A stretch of 64,000 nt of DNA from positions 1,019,501-1,083,500 of the forward strand of contig JARFJB010001973.1 in the NCBI GenBank assembly GCA_036346205.1, read 5' to 3'. Positions 38,760-50,359 of the stretch are shown piece after piece. This DNA comes from Vesta saturnalis (Eukaryota; Arthropoda; Insecta; Coleoptera; Lampyridae). Position 1 is the first letter of the stretch, and each line of letters starts with the position of its first letter. Both the position numbers and the translations under genes were made by a program. The notes beneath the pieces were generated by a model. That model saw only the letters and a program-made list of their open reading frames with translations, did no database searches and was not told the origin of the DNA.

Positions 38760-39360
38760 TTAGAGAGGTCCCACTCATGGGATACAGATGGCGTTACTAG
38801 TAACTCTCACATATCGTCTTCTTTTGTGGCCATTTTATATATCTTCATTGTCGAGATATTCCACACCGAGCTGGTAGAGTAGTGGTGACACGACCTGCTT
38901 AGCATTCTGGAGGTAATGGGTTCAATTCCCGTTATCGTCTACCTTGTGTGAGTTTTTTTCAGGGGGTTTTTCTGATACACATGCAGCGGCATAGTCACTG
39001 TGTACATGTACATCATGTGCGGTTACTTAGGCGAATGCTGGGGTGGTATTTTCCCCCTCATAACCCTAACTCCGGTTCCTTCCGATCTTATGCTGACCAA
39101 GACCCATCCTTTATCCCACCATGCATATATACGTAATGTATATATGTGTGTTGCGAATCCATGATTGTGGCTAAAGGAGCCCGCCCTCCCTCTTGGGGAG
39201 GGAATGAAATACGTGACCTATCCTTTCTCCAGCTATTCCATGACAGATTTACCCCCTCCTGATTAGTTGCAATTCGGATGGGCGACGGTATGTCATGGCG
39301 TTCTCGCCTCTGAACACCGAGAAAGCTGTCATACTGGTGGGCCTATTTTAACAATATTAT
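38760..39360 (+). mobile_element. SINE-like repeat with tRNA-derived segment
   Basis: A GC-richer block differs sharply from its AT-rich surroundings. It contains a tRNA-like part at about 38866-38940: CTGCTTAGCATTCTGG around an AGC-like anticodon loop, then a T arm with GGTTCAATTCC (box B) in the stem-loop ATGGG-TTCAATT-CCCGT. A unique body follows with TCCGGTTCCTTCCGATCTT, and it ends near TGGGCCTATTTTAACAATAT. No target duplication was identified. The ORF inside (38948-39136) is considered non-coding. Confidence 0.5.
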
Positions 39361-40164
39361 TAAAAATCAAATTTTTATGTAAATATTAGTACGGTTTTTA
39401 ATATTATTCCAACATTTTTTCAACACTTTGAATGAATAACTGGATCGGAACGTTAGTTAATCAAGATATAGAATCCAAACTTATTCATATGTAATTTTAT
39501 GGCAATTTTTTGTTAAAATTATAAATTTAGTAAAAGCACGGAGTGAAGTGAAGAGGTGCAAAGGTCTGGAAGGAACCCTTCATAACTTTTTCATATGGTA
39601 TATCTGAATTTAATTTTTGGCACAGCGTAAGAACATGAGTGGTTTCTTCAATTAAAATAGAATGGAAAATAATATACCAAGTGTTACAGTTTGCATGCCA
39701 CATTTAGCTAATTTTAAACTGCGAAAACTTTTTTTTAATTCGTTTTGTTTATGCCCAGTTAAAATTAAATTGTATTTCTTCTGGTATAGCCATTACAGGG
39801 GTTAAAGGTAGCAGTTTTTGAGATATTTCCAATTTGCTTTCCATCATACAGATTTACAAGGATTTTGCTTAAAAATTAGCCATATACTTAAATAATTCAC
39901 CGGAAAATTCAAGATTATTTGTTTTTGTTAATTATTTTTGCCAAAAAAGATGCATAATTATGTTTGCAATAGGTACTTCATAGAGGATCTCGAACAATAC
40001 ACAAGTACAGTCGAATTAGTACAAAGAAGGCTTTGAAAAATTTAAACAACAAACAATACTGTCAGTTTCCCAGTTGTTTTGAGAATCCCATTTAATTGCT
40101 TGTTTTAGTACCTGGGTTTGTTATCGCATTAATATTACCTCGTATAAAACGTTAATATGAATTA

Positions 40165-42870
40165 TTGTATTCAAAGATTGGTTGATATGACTTATTTATT
40201 AGGAGAATCTCACAGAAATTGTTTATCATAGCATATCGTGTGCGATATTATGAGCAAAGAAAAGTTAAATGTTTTGAAAAACTCAAGGAGCGTTTTGAAC
40301 TTGCTGCTAATGGTAAATATAAGAATAACTCACGATGTAAACCCCTTTTACAAAAGGTGGTATTTAACTAGTTACTAAGCTATTCGCTTTGGCCCGGCGT
40401 AGTTTCGTCGAAGATGGGACGAATTCACAAAATCACTAACAACACTACTTTATTCCCTATTTGCTCACAAATCTAAATATTCGACTTAAATCTAAAATGT
40501 TTCACTTATTCTAATTTTAACCCAAATAAGAAAACAGGAAAGGCGAGACCCCCGGTAGTCCTGCATAGCGTCGGACAAGTCGGCAACGGCGAACGGGTAT
40601 CTAGATAGTGGGTGTCTGTCGGTTAGATGATTATTATACAGAACATGATTTAAGGTAGCAATTCTCTTGGTTGACGTTACGTAATTTTTAATAATCAAAA
40701 TCGTATCCAAATTAATAATTAAAATGAAAAGTTTACTTACAAAATTCTACGAACTTTAATTCTAACGATCTAAGAGCTCGTATATAAAAGAATATTTCTA
40801 TAAATATATTCTGGGTATTTAACAAAGGACTGATAACACGATTTTATGAGTACAATGTTGGTCACTGGGTCAGCAGGTGTTACTGATATCTGCTTGTCTG
40901 AGATAAATGTTTTCTTTTATTTATTTAGTAATTTGAGACTTCGGGGTTTTGCAATAAATAATTTTACGAAACTTTATGCTGGCGTATTTATTAAAATAGA
41001 TTGCAGGAGTTCATATTGTATTTTCTATGCCATGAATTATTATCGCTTCTCAGAAACTACACAGGAACGGGAGTATGAAATCGGAATTTCTACGTTACAG
41101 AAAATTGTATTAATTTCTTAAATAATTGATTTATTCTTTTGGGAAGCGGATTGTAATACATTAATAGGTACTTTGGATACGAATCACAGGCTGTTCGTAA
41201 CAAGGACCGTAACTGGATTTAATTTTGTATCTTGGCACGAGACGCAGGATTTCTCATATATTAATGACTGAAGTACAGGATGATAACGATCTTAGTCAGG
41301 AGAATCTGACAGGAAACGGATTTCTAGATATTATTAGGCAATCATTTGTAACCTTTACTGGCTTCCTAGTTCGGTCGTGTTTATGTTAAACGGGCGTACG
41401 CTCCATTGGTTAATTAGAAGGAAGCTAGATCGAACAGGCCTACGCCTTTCGGACAAGAAAAGGTAAAAGAAATAGATAAGTCCCTTCTGAAATCTCAGTA
41501 CTTTTCAAGAATGCTTCTAAAAGTTAAGATAAGGATTTTGTGTAATGGGATGTTTGTCTTACGTGGGCTTACGCTCCAGTAAGTGTCGTTGTACAGGTAT
41601 TGCGGTGTTTTACAGACAAAATCGATTTAGAATGTACCAAAGGCAGAAAAGAAACCTTAATAACGGAAAACTGGTCGGAAAAATACGATAGAAAATTTAT
41701 GCTTTTCCCCAGAATGGGTCGGCAAGTAGAGGTAAAATACATTCGGCGGCTAAGTAGGTCGGTGAAGACATCAGGACGGAAGCAACAAGATAGGTGAAGA
41801 CTTCAGGGCAGAAGTCAACAAGACAATTAATCTCGTGTTTCGGTTCTGCTTATATAGCCCGCGCTTTAACGTGATTTGACGAGAAAATGGAGGTGACACT
41901 TTGGTTCTTGCGTCTAAATCTAAAACGTTTTCTGAATTGCGTAAGAAGGAAAAAATATTATTTTAACTACACCGGAACATTTTTGAAAAACGCGCAGTGT
42001 GAATGGATAAATTAAAATAATTAATTTGCATATTTTTGTAGATTTCTGGATCTTTACAAGGAAAACTAATGGTGAAGCTACGCAATTTGATATAGCTAAT
42101 GCAGTAGTTGAAAATCCCAATCTTAGTACTAAACAAGTTTGTGCTGTCTTGGATATCTCTCAGGCTTCGGTTGTTAAAATAATACGTAAGCATTGATTAT
42201 CATACTGAATATGAACAAAAGGAGTATCAAAATCGACTACAGTACACGAAGATCAATTATTTTCCAGATATGTATTATTTACTGTTGAGTATACTTTCTT
42301 TAACACATCTCAACCAAATCGTAGAAATTCTCACCACTACGACAATGAACACTCTCATTTTAAAATCGCGATAGATAAGTAGCATCGTTTTCCTGTAAAT
42401 GTGGTTGGTAGGTATTATTGGTCAATACATAATTGGTCCTCATTTCTTCGAATGAAATCTGAATGGAGAAAGGTGTTTATATTTTTTTACAAAATAATTT
42501 ACTTGATTTACTCGAAAACGTGTCATTGGATGCAACCAGGTGCATGTCATTTACGCAATATAGTGCTCCACCACATTATAATGTACCTGTTTTCAGATTT
42601 TTGGATAACTTATTTCCTAACAAATGGATTGGTCCAGTTCTGGGCCCCCGAGATCTCTCGATCTCGGATGTTTAGATTTATTTCTTTGGGGACATACTAA
42701 AAATCTTGTTTTCCAGGAAATTTCAGAAAGTGTAGAAGATTTAAAAATCAAAATATGACATGCTTTTCGTACAATTACCCTGGAAATGTTGAAAATATAC
42801 GGCGGTCATTTAGAGAAGAAATTTAGTTATGCATATGAAGTATTTGGCGGAATGTTGATCACTATCGAGA
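40165..42870 (+). pseudogene. transposase relic of the 39420-43434 element, in two pieces
   Basis: First piece, about 40165-40335: QRLVDMTYLLGESHRNCL, then in another frame AYRVRYYEQRKVKCFEKLKE, the N-terminal DUF4817-like region. Second piece from about 42055: EATQFDIANAVVENPNLSTK and QVCAVLDISQASVVKIIRKH (HTH, 42070-42195), then degenerate catalytic parts: GIIGQYIIGPHFFE (42410-42450), NKWIGPVLGPRDLSI (about 42617-42660), and a C-terminal region ending near GGHLEKK (about 42800-42825). Continuity of the two pieces across about 1.7 kb of unrelated DNA shows a nested insertion. Many stops and frameshifts; dead. Confidence 0.75.
40340..42050. mobile_element. unidentified insertion of about 1.7 kb inside the transposase gene
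   Basis: This segment separates the N-terminal and HTH parts of the flanking transposase. Its left part has a GC-richer stretch (GGCCCGGCGTAGTTTCGTCG near 40390) and the right part repeats AGGTGAAGACTTCAGG-like units near 41760-41810. The ORFs 40846-41121 and 41600-41797 contain nothing recognisable. No TIR, LTR or target duplication was identified, so the class is unknown. Exact ends are uncertain by some tens of bases. Confidence 0.5.
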
Positions 42871-43436
42871 AATTAATTTGTAATAGATATTTTTATTGTT
42901 ATTGCTATGTTATTATTGAAAATTTGTTCTCGTTAGTTAACAATACGTTACAGTTCATTTCAAATTAAAAGCAGTTTTTAATTTTTTAAGTATAAGGCTC
43001 ATTTTATACGTATTTTTAGTAAAATCCTGGAAAGTGTTCGCTAACAACCTCTGAAAGACTATACCAAAAGAAAAAAGAAAGATAATTAAATTTTACATAA
43101 CTGGGTATAAAAAATATAGGGTGTTTCATTTGAACAAAAGCGTGTTCGCAGTTTAAAATTAGCTACGTGTTATGGAAAATGTAACACTTGGTATATTACT
43201 TCCAATTTATTTCGATTGTAGAAGTTAGACCACTCTATGTTTTTACGCTGTGCCCAAAATTAAATACAGATATACCATATGAAAAAAGTTAAAAGGATCC
43301 TTCTAGACATTTGCACCTGTAATTTTTCTCTTATTTTACATTATTTTAAATATTGCTTTTGACTCAAAATTTTGCACTCTGTTCTATTTATAATGAGAAA
43401 GTTAGTTGCCGTCCAGGAAATATGTAACACCCTGTA

Positions 43437-45851
43437 CAGGCTGTCCCAAATTCGTGGGCAAGCATGGTGATCTCGCTTATTAAGAGATAGGATATAGGTT
43501 TAAATTCGGCACTTTTGCAAAATTCGATGCCGAGTAATAATCTGAAAAGAAATTTGAGCTAACTCGAATGGATTTGGTTTTATGCTCAAAAAACTAAAAA
43601 TTTCGATTTTCGTTTTTCGCGTTTGGCCACCTTATTATTAGAAATTTTCAAAATTCGATTAAACATTATTAAGGCACCTTTTACGCACAATACTAATACG
43701 GTATTAAAAATATTATGTGACGTTTCGTTTATTCTGAACCATCATCAGGTTTATTTTTTCTTATGAAGGTTAAGATATATTTTATGTCGTTGGATGGAGA
43801 ATGTTATGCTGATTTTAGCAATATATAACACTTTATGGTTTGATCGACTGCGAACTAAAATAATGAAAAAATACGAAGAACAAGATTCCGCCTTCTTGGA
43901 TCCAGCAAGGAATAATTACAGTAGTTCTACTTATTTAATTTGTTAAACTCGTTAGAACATCCAAAAAATATAAAACGGTTAAACAATTTAAAAAAACATT
44001 AACAAACAACTCAAACAAATAGGTCTATGTAACACGGTCATAATAGCGACAACGCAAATTTATCGATAGGTAACAACAAAATAATTACACAGACAAACAA
44101 ACAAAAATTATTATAATAAATGCTCGAACAAGTTTCCTCCTTCTTGAATACAGTAACGAATTCTTCTTCTACAATTGTTTACGCTTCTTTGAATGCTTCG
44201 CCTGGGAATTTGACGAAGTTCATTAACAACCCTATTCTGGAGTTCTTCTATATTTTGCGGGGCGTCTTATAAATCATATTTTTAAATAGCCCCAGAGGAA
44301 GTAATCTAAAGGGCATAAATCTGGACTTCTTGCTGGCCACCTAAGTGGTCCCCTATTTCTCATCCATTTATCAGGAAATTCGCCGTTAAGATATTCACTT
44401 ATTATCGCAGCATTATGAGGAGGAGCTCTGTCCATTTGCCACCAGAGAGTCCATCTTTCGTTTAGCGGAACATCATCCAAAAGGTCTGATATTTCGTGTG
44501 TTAGAAATGCGAGGTAGCGTTGAGACGTTAGGATACCTTCGTAAATAATTGGCCCAAGGAGCCTATCCTTCCAGATTCCAACCCACACATTAAAGGACCT
44601 GTGGCCTTGTCCTCGCATTTGCCTGTTAATTCTTGGATTTTCAATGGACCAGTAGTGCTCGTTATTACGATTAAACATTCCATTAGTGGAAAAATTGCAC
44701 TCATCCGTCCAAATTATTTGATTGAGAAAGTTGCGACTTTCCAGCATTTTGGTATTAAGTTGGTTGCAAAAATCCAACCGTCTCATATCGTCCCCAGGCC
44801 GAAGAGTTTGACTAACGTGTAACTTAAATGGTTTATAACGGTGTAGCTTTAACACTCGCCAAACTGTCGTTTTTGGCACTTCAATAGTTTGCTCTATTTC
44901 TCTGGTAGATGTTGAAGGATTTTCTTGAACCTAAGATGGATAACATAAAGTCATAACTCTTCAAAAAAATGTCTGCTGAAATTAGCAGTGAAGTGAGTGG
45001 AAATTCTTATAATTAGCATAATACTAACAAATAGTACCTGATGTAATATTTCTTCTTCGGCATCTCTGTCTAGTCTGCTACCATATGCATTTCGAGGTTT
45101 CTGAAAACATTCAAATTCTCGCAAATTTTGGTCTAATTTTAAAAATATCTCTGGTTTGGTTGCTGCCTCTCGGATATTCCTCTAAATATCTTTGTTCTGC
45201 TCTGACACTATTTCTATTGCAGCTATAAAATATCCTTATCATGCCTCGTTTTTCTGAATTTGAAAACATTCTAAAGAAGCTTGCAAATTTTAAAGCACTA
45301 ACACGAAGGATCTTGCAGTTATTACCCTTTTACAATTAGAAAATGACATGACAAAAGCCAACTCCTGAGTTTTGTTTGATTCATGGGTATCGTGATAATG
45401 TAATATTTAGTTTTTAATTTAAGAGTATTTTAGTTCGCAGTCGATCAAACCATGAAGTGTTATATATTGCTAAAATCAGCATAACATTCTCCATCCAACG
45501 CCATAAAAATATGTCTTAACCCCGATAAGAAAAATAAACCTGATGATGGTTCAGAATAAACAAAACGTCGCATAATATTTTTAATACCGTATTAGTATTG
45601 TGCGTAAAAGTTGCCTTAATAATGTTTAATCGGATTTTGAAAATTCCTAATAATAAGGTGGCCAAACGCGAAAAACGAAAATCGAAATTTTAGTTTTTGA
45701 GCATAAAACCAAATCCATTCGAGTTAGCTCAAATTTCTTTTCAGATTATTACTCGGCATCGAATTTAGCAAAAGTGCCGAATTTAAACCTATATCCTATC
45801 TCTTATAATAAGCGAGATCCCCATGCTTGCCCTCGAATTTGGGACAGCCTG
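43437..45851. mobile_element. best-preserved long-TIR mariner-superfamily element
   Basis: The TIRs of about 430 bp (43437-43865 and 45423-45851) are close to identical apart from scattered changes and end CAGGCTGTCCCAAATTCG. The element is bounded by TA on both sides (43435-43436 and 45852-45853), the expected target duplication of this superfamily. Inside is a minus-strand transposase gene with one intron. It is the youngest-looking element of the window judged by TIR similarity. It inserted exactly at the TA bordering the older element to its left. Confidence 0.92.
44111..45269 (-). pseudogene. nearly complete DUF4817/HTH DDE transposase with one intron, three frameshifts
   Basis: Start at 45269 (MFSNSEKRGMIRIFYSCNRN). 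The N-terminal DUF4817-like region has one frameshift near 45130. Exon 1 ends 45038 (RDAEEEILHQ) at a GTACT donor, and exon 2 starts 44930 after ATCTTAG with VQENPSTSTREIEQTIEVPK, in frame, giving a 107-nt intron. HTH VPKTTVWRVLKLHRYKPF follows. Catalytic motifs: IIWTDECNFSTNG, WWQMDRAPPHNAA and RSPDLCPLDYFLWGYLK, so all three acidic residues are present. A frameshift near 44275 and another near 44245 lead to NIEELQNRVVNELRQIPRRS and the ending GGNLFEHLL, stop at 44111-44113. The frameshifts are few and could in part be assembly errors. Confidence 0.88.
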
Positions 45852-45853
45852 TA

Positions 45854-45971
45854 CATACACCGATATTTAAAAAAACGCCAAGAAAGGATACCAACAAACT
45901 GGGATAACACACATTTTTCTCTGATAAGCAGCTAAGATGCTACAGAGTAAATCTGCACTTAAAACTCACCC

Positions 45972-46052
<81 letters not shown>

Positions 46053-46341
46053 GAATTTATTAAATACTAAAATGTGTATGTACTTTCATTAACACAGTTT
46101 ATTATATATCTAATATTTTAAAACAAAATATTTTTGCACTATGAAAGCAATAATCGTACTAATGATTTCACAGTTAATTTGTAAGAGTAACAATTTTTTG
46201 TTAATGTGCATGTTTTGTACTACGTTGTCAAATTGACCCATTTCTGAATGCATTAAGTTTCAATTATTGAATGCAATCCTATTATTTACAGTTCTACGAT
46301 ATTTACAATATTTAGTTAACTTAATCACATTATATCTATCC
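45854..46341. repeat. 3' flank of the peptidase gene with (TA)n at 45977-46049
   Basis: A TA microsatellite at 45977-46049 follows a CACCCTGTAC motif (a possible old element end). A minus-strand AATAAA lies at 46056-46061 and AATAAT near 46281, candidate polyadenylation signals for the neprilysin gene to the right. Confidence 0.6.
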
Positions 46342-49057
46342 TTACGACCAAACTTTGCATTTGTGAAGTGGATTCATTCTTCTATTTGTTTTGCAGTTAA
46401 AATCTTTACTAAACTGCTCTGAGTTACTGATTAATCCTAACAATCTTACATCATTAGGTGGGTGATTATCGGTTAAAATTTGTTGGATAACATATTCTTT
46501 CCTTTCCTTAACACACCACGTGTTGGCTAATGAAATCCAAAATAATTGTTCCTGATTGTATGGAACACCCGGAAGCTTAGGTTCAACGCCATTATGTTTG
46601 ACCTAAGTTTTATACGCCAAATAAGCTTCATTCACACCACCATTATCTGCAATGTTTTCACCTTGAGTGTTAATACCATTTATCTGTAATGTTGTCATGA
46701 TAATTAATGATATTAGTTAACTAATGTCACATATTACATTATAACCTACCTTCATATTCACTTGAGGTGAAGTATAATTACTAAACTGATCAATAATACA
46801 CTGCGCGTTTTCCAAAAATTCAGTTGCAGTAGTTTGTTCCCACCAATTTGCCAAGTTACTGTTTTCATCATACTGTCTTCCCATATCATCGAACCCATGA
46901 GTAACTTCATGGCCAATGGCAAAACCTATTGAACCAAAATTTAAATAATTAGGTCTATTGCGATCAAAAAATAATCCTTGCAAAATTCCAGCAGGTAATT
47001 CTAAAAAAGTAATTAAGCTATGTAACAATATTTACCTAGCTACTTACCAATACTATTTGCTGTAAAACTATAATATGCATTAACCGTTGTAACTGCACTT
47101 TGTTTTACCCAGTCTGATTGTTTTACGAATTTTCGTAGTGCTTTGAAGGATTTATCTGTAAGAAATTTATTTATATTTAACTTGAACATTAAGTAACTGT
47201 CATCATCGGGTTCTAACTAAAAATAATTACATTAAATTTCACGAATTATTTAGGCAGTGTGTGTACATCTTGATAATATTCATCAATTTTGTTGTCACTT
47301 AGATACTCTATGGGATAGCCAACATTGGCTCGCATCTTTAATGCTTTATTGATTGCTCTCTTTTTTGTTGTACTATCCATCCATTTCACATTTTCAAGTA
47401 TGTGTAAAAATTGAGCACGCAAATACTCAACTAAGGTTTTGGCCTGGTTCTTTGACGCGTCATCAAAATAGTGACGTACGTATAAGGAACCTGCAGCTAT
47501 ACTTAATCTATAATTATATTCCAGTTATCATAGTAATTAAATACTTGGTAATAAGTTACGATTTTGAGGCCTGTACAGTACATTCCTTCCATCTTGGATC
47601 CATTTTTATGTTTCCCTGAAAGTATTTTAGATACTCCAATCTTCTTACTCTCATATCAGTTTGTAAGTAAGGGACTGAGTTCATTACTAATTGAGACATT
47701 AAGTAGTTTGCTAAGATTCTGAAAGTGTGAATAAATTCATATATACCACATAGTTTGCGTTATACCCTGTACAAATTTTCGCGTAATTTATTACCTTTTT
47801 GATGTATTTCTAAGAAGCGTATCTAAATCCATTAGAAATTGCGGTACACCTATGTCTACCTCTTCATTTTCTGTAATGGTAATATTGGGATCATCAATAA
47901 CATTTTCTAAATAATCCATCCAAGGGATTACTGGAAATTTATTCTGAAGTTCAGCCACTGTCATTATATTAGTCAATGTAGAAACATTTCGCCTATTTTC
48001 CAGGGTTAATGTTATCTACATAAATATGTTTTGTTACGAAAAAGAATTATTTTTTAAATTTTAACCTTAGCTAGTTGTGTTTCAAATTTTACAGATTCTT
48101 CTATATCTTTGAGTGCAATTGTTTTATTCGCGCCTAACATTACCGCCAAGTCTACCAAATACGTATAATAATATTGGACAAACTTGTCATTAAAGCCTTT
48201 TGCTAGATGTTCTCTGTCCAAACCCAACGTTGCTTGATCACACTAAAAATAATTTTGTTACACATTACGACTAATACTTGTTACTCACGTTCATAATATT
48301 TTGAGATGAATTATATGTATTAACCCCAGGATATATGTTCACAATACTGTCGGTCGCTATTCCAAACTTTCTAAAACGTTGAATTAGTTTTATCCAATCA
48401 AACTCATTTTCATTCCAATTAGAGTTTTCAAGCACAGGCCATCCCCCAAGATTTTTTAATATTTCATTCATTGTAGATACTTCAGTTTTATCAACAGAAC
48501 TAGAGTTCATACACATACTGTAGAACTTTTTTAGAAGCCTAATCGTCCTTGGTTCCGTAGAAGCACTTGGCTCATTCAAAATCGTTCTTAACTGTATGAA
48601 CACTTTTTCTTGTAGAATGCTAAAAGGACTTACAGTTGGAGAATTCTCAGGAATAACGGTTTCTTTCATAAAACCCCCACAGGCAAAATTGTAAAAATCT
48701 TCACATGGATCAGCGGATTCGTTCATATTATTAATAAGTGTTGACGCACTATGAATACAAGCGGGTGTTAAACATACAGCTTCATTATTATCGGTGAAGC
48801 ACCTAAAATTTTATGTTTATACCATAAATCCCTTAGCACTTAATAAGCTGTTTACCTGCAGTCATCTTTGTTTAGGCTCTCGACGATTGCATTAGTAGAA
48901 TTATCACAGAAGACAACTATAATTACAATACCAATTATGTATATAAATTTGGAAGAGTTTAATTTGCTGAAATACGTATGTTTAATAGTAAAAATTCAAT
49001 TTTTATTTTAATATATTAATTAAATTTTGAAATCAATATTTACCAGAAAGCTAACAT
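46342..49057 (-). CDS. neprilysin-like M13 zinc metallopeptidase, 10 coding exons, one in-frame stop
   Basis: Membrane or secreted zinc endopeptidase that would cleave short peptides outside the cell. Exons (minus): 49057-49044, 48966-48856, 48802-48289, 48242-48066, 48015-47795, 47718-47560, 47507-47267, 47216-47048, 47000-46750, 46683-46342; all introns are GT-AG and keep frame, giving 732 codon positions (human neprilysin is about 750). Residues 12-27 (FIYIIGIVIIVVFCDN region) form a signal anchor or signal peptide. The M13 N-terminal domain begins at PCEDFYNFACGGF. Zinc site HEVTH (566-570) and third ligand in GENIADN (E628) are intact, as is the substrate-binding N-A-Y-Y (525-528). The C-terminus ends CKVWS. 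Oddity: codon 646 is TAG (46605-46603), where relatives often have an aromatic residue; it would remove H693 and R699. Upstream, TATATATCAC near 49085 and a GATAAG near 49163 are possible promoter elements. Confidence 0.9.
46603..46605 (-). other. premature in-frame TAG in the last exon of the neprilysin-like gene
   Basis: The codon lies between LAYKT and VKHNGVEP. The remaining 87 codons downstream stay open and strongly conserved in type, ending at the normal CKVW-like C-terminus. A single TGG to TAG change would explain it. It could be a recent null allele, an assembly error, or a readthrough site. Confidence 0.85.
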
Positions 49058-49099
49058 GTTTCTATACTGTAGATTGAAACTGTGATATATAACATTTGT

Positions 49100-49360
49100 T
49101 TTGGTATAATCGTCTTAATGTACTAAATATAACGATAACAAGTATTAAGGTCAACTTATAAGACTTATCAGTTCATTGATAAATCTATTTAATTTCAAAA
49201 TTTTAATATCTAATAACGTTAGAATAACGTAATAGCTATTCTGCCCAAACTCGCAAAATATATAGCAAAAGCGTTTCTTTGTATATGGTTTTTCGCAGTT
49301 AACACCCCTGCATTTTGTTATTAAAATTAGTGAAATGATTAATTAATTGTCTAGCCCCCA
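49100..49360. other. upstream region of the neprilysin-like gene
   Basis: Contains no coding region. On the minus strand TGATAAG (about 49163-49169) and nearby TTATCA/GATAA repeats could bind GATA factors, which are common in insect gut genes; this is inference from motif only. Confidence 0.3.
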
Positions 49361-49445
49361 CGGTGGTGGAATAGTTAGAGTTCTTGCCTTTTAGTCGCGC
49401 TGGTTCAAACCCGACTGAGGTAGCTGTTTTTCAAAAAACGAAGAA
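49355..49445 (+). repeat. tRNA-derived SINE fragment
   Basis: Box B GGTTCAAACCC at about 49402-49412 and a degenerate box A region (GTGGTGGAATAGTTAGAG) lie 45-50 bp apart, with GCCTTTTAGTC in the anticodon position (TTT would be lysine). The T stem is imperfect. The following GCTGTTTTTCAAAAAACG looks like a short tail. Treated as a SINE piece, not a tRNA gene. Confidence 0.4.
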
Positions 49446-50355
49446 AAGCCAAAGCATTATTTTTTCTTTGATAGGAAGTAAAAATGTAGGTCGCGTGATA
49501 CTATGATGTTTGACACGTTAAAAGATCTCTTACTAAAGGTAGAACTCCTATAGTAAAGCAAAATTTTAAGACGGGTGTAGCTAATAACTACTAGTAGTTT
49601 ATGCACATAGAGATGCCAGACATTTCCGTTTGTGTCTAAATCTCGGCCAACAACTAGAATTAATTTGCCATTGCTTCTATAGCGATTAGTATTGTATGAC
49701 ACTTGACGTGGAGTACAAATCCCTGTTAGTATAATAAATGAGTATCCAATGCAAACCTACAATTCTTATTTGTCAACGGAATGAATTTATTGCAACAACT
49801 AAAAATGTGCAACTCGTTATACAGTAAAACTGAATTTAAAATATGGAACTTTGTAAAATAATAGTTATTTGTGTTGCAAGACTAGAAAATCGGTCTTTGC
49901 GGATACGCGTAAACTTTGCAAATTTATGGGTACTCGCAAACCATTTCATGGCAGAGTGACACACAAGATTTTTTGTGCTGACGTCAACAAGTGTTGTTAA
50001 AATCAATAAATAAAATTGCTGTACTTTTTAAAATTTCATACCTGTTGAAATTAAGTTGGCAATACTGACAACTGACAGTAACCAATGTAACCTAAAAAAT
50101 ACAATTGCGAAATTATTCATTACTCGAATTTGGTAGGTACCTTACCAATTTCTTAACTTTACAATAATTTATAGATGTAATTTGTAGTTTATAAAGAACT
50201 AATACGGACATAATAATGGATGCGTACGCGTACACGGTAACCCGATTATGGTTTGTGTTATGTAGATTATGTAGAATATTCTATCAGTTCTGTCGCTACA
50301 ACGAATACCAACTGTAATTTAGTATTATTCTTGCCGGCCTAGGCCGGAAAACGCA
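49446..50355. other. unassigned DNA
   Basis: No gene recognised. A GGCCTAGGCC palindrome near 50337-50346 is the only notable short motif. Confidence 0.35.
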
Positions 50356-50359
50356 TAAT

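Larger units (their letters stand above)
39420..43434. mobile_element. mariner-superfamily element, split by a nested insertion
   Basis: The left arm (about 39420-39815) and right arm (about 43040-43434) are inverted copies. Shared tracts include GAGGTGCAAAGGTCTGGAAGG (39555 region; complement near 43305), AATATACCAAGTGTTACA (39669-39686; complement 43185-43205) and TTAGCTAATTTTAAACTGCG (39707-39726; complement 43148-43165). The right end ...ACACCCTG is followed by TA at 43435-43436, where the next element begins immediately. Transposase pieces lie on both sides of an unrelated insert at about 40340-42050. Arms are well diverged, so the element is old. Confidence 0.75.

Noticed and set aside
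38948..39136. 62-codon plus-strand ORF
   Set aside because: It lies inside the SINE-like repeat and has no family features.
45040..45269. A second intron in the 44111-45269 transposase at GTTTTCAG near 45105
   Set aside because: The reading frame is continuous through that point after one frameshift, so no intron is needed.
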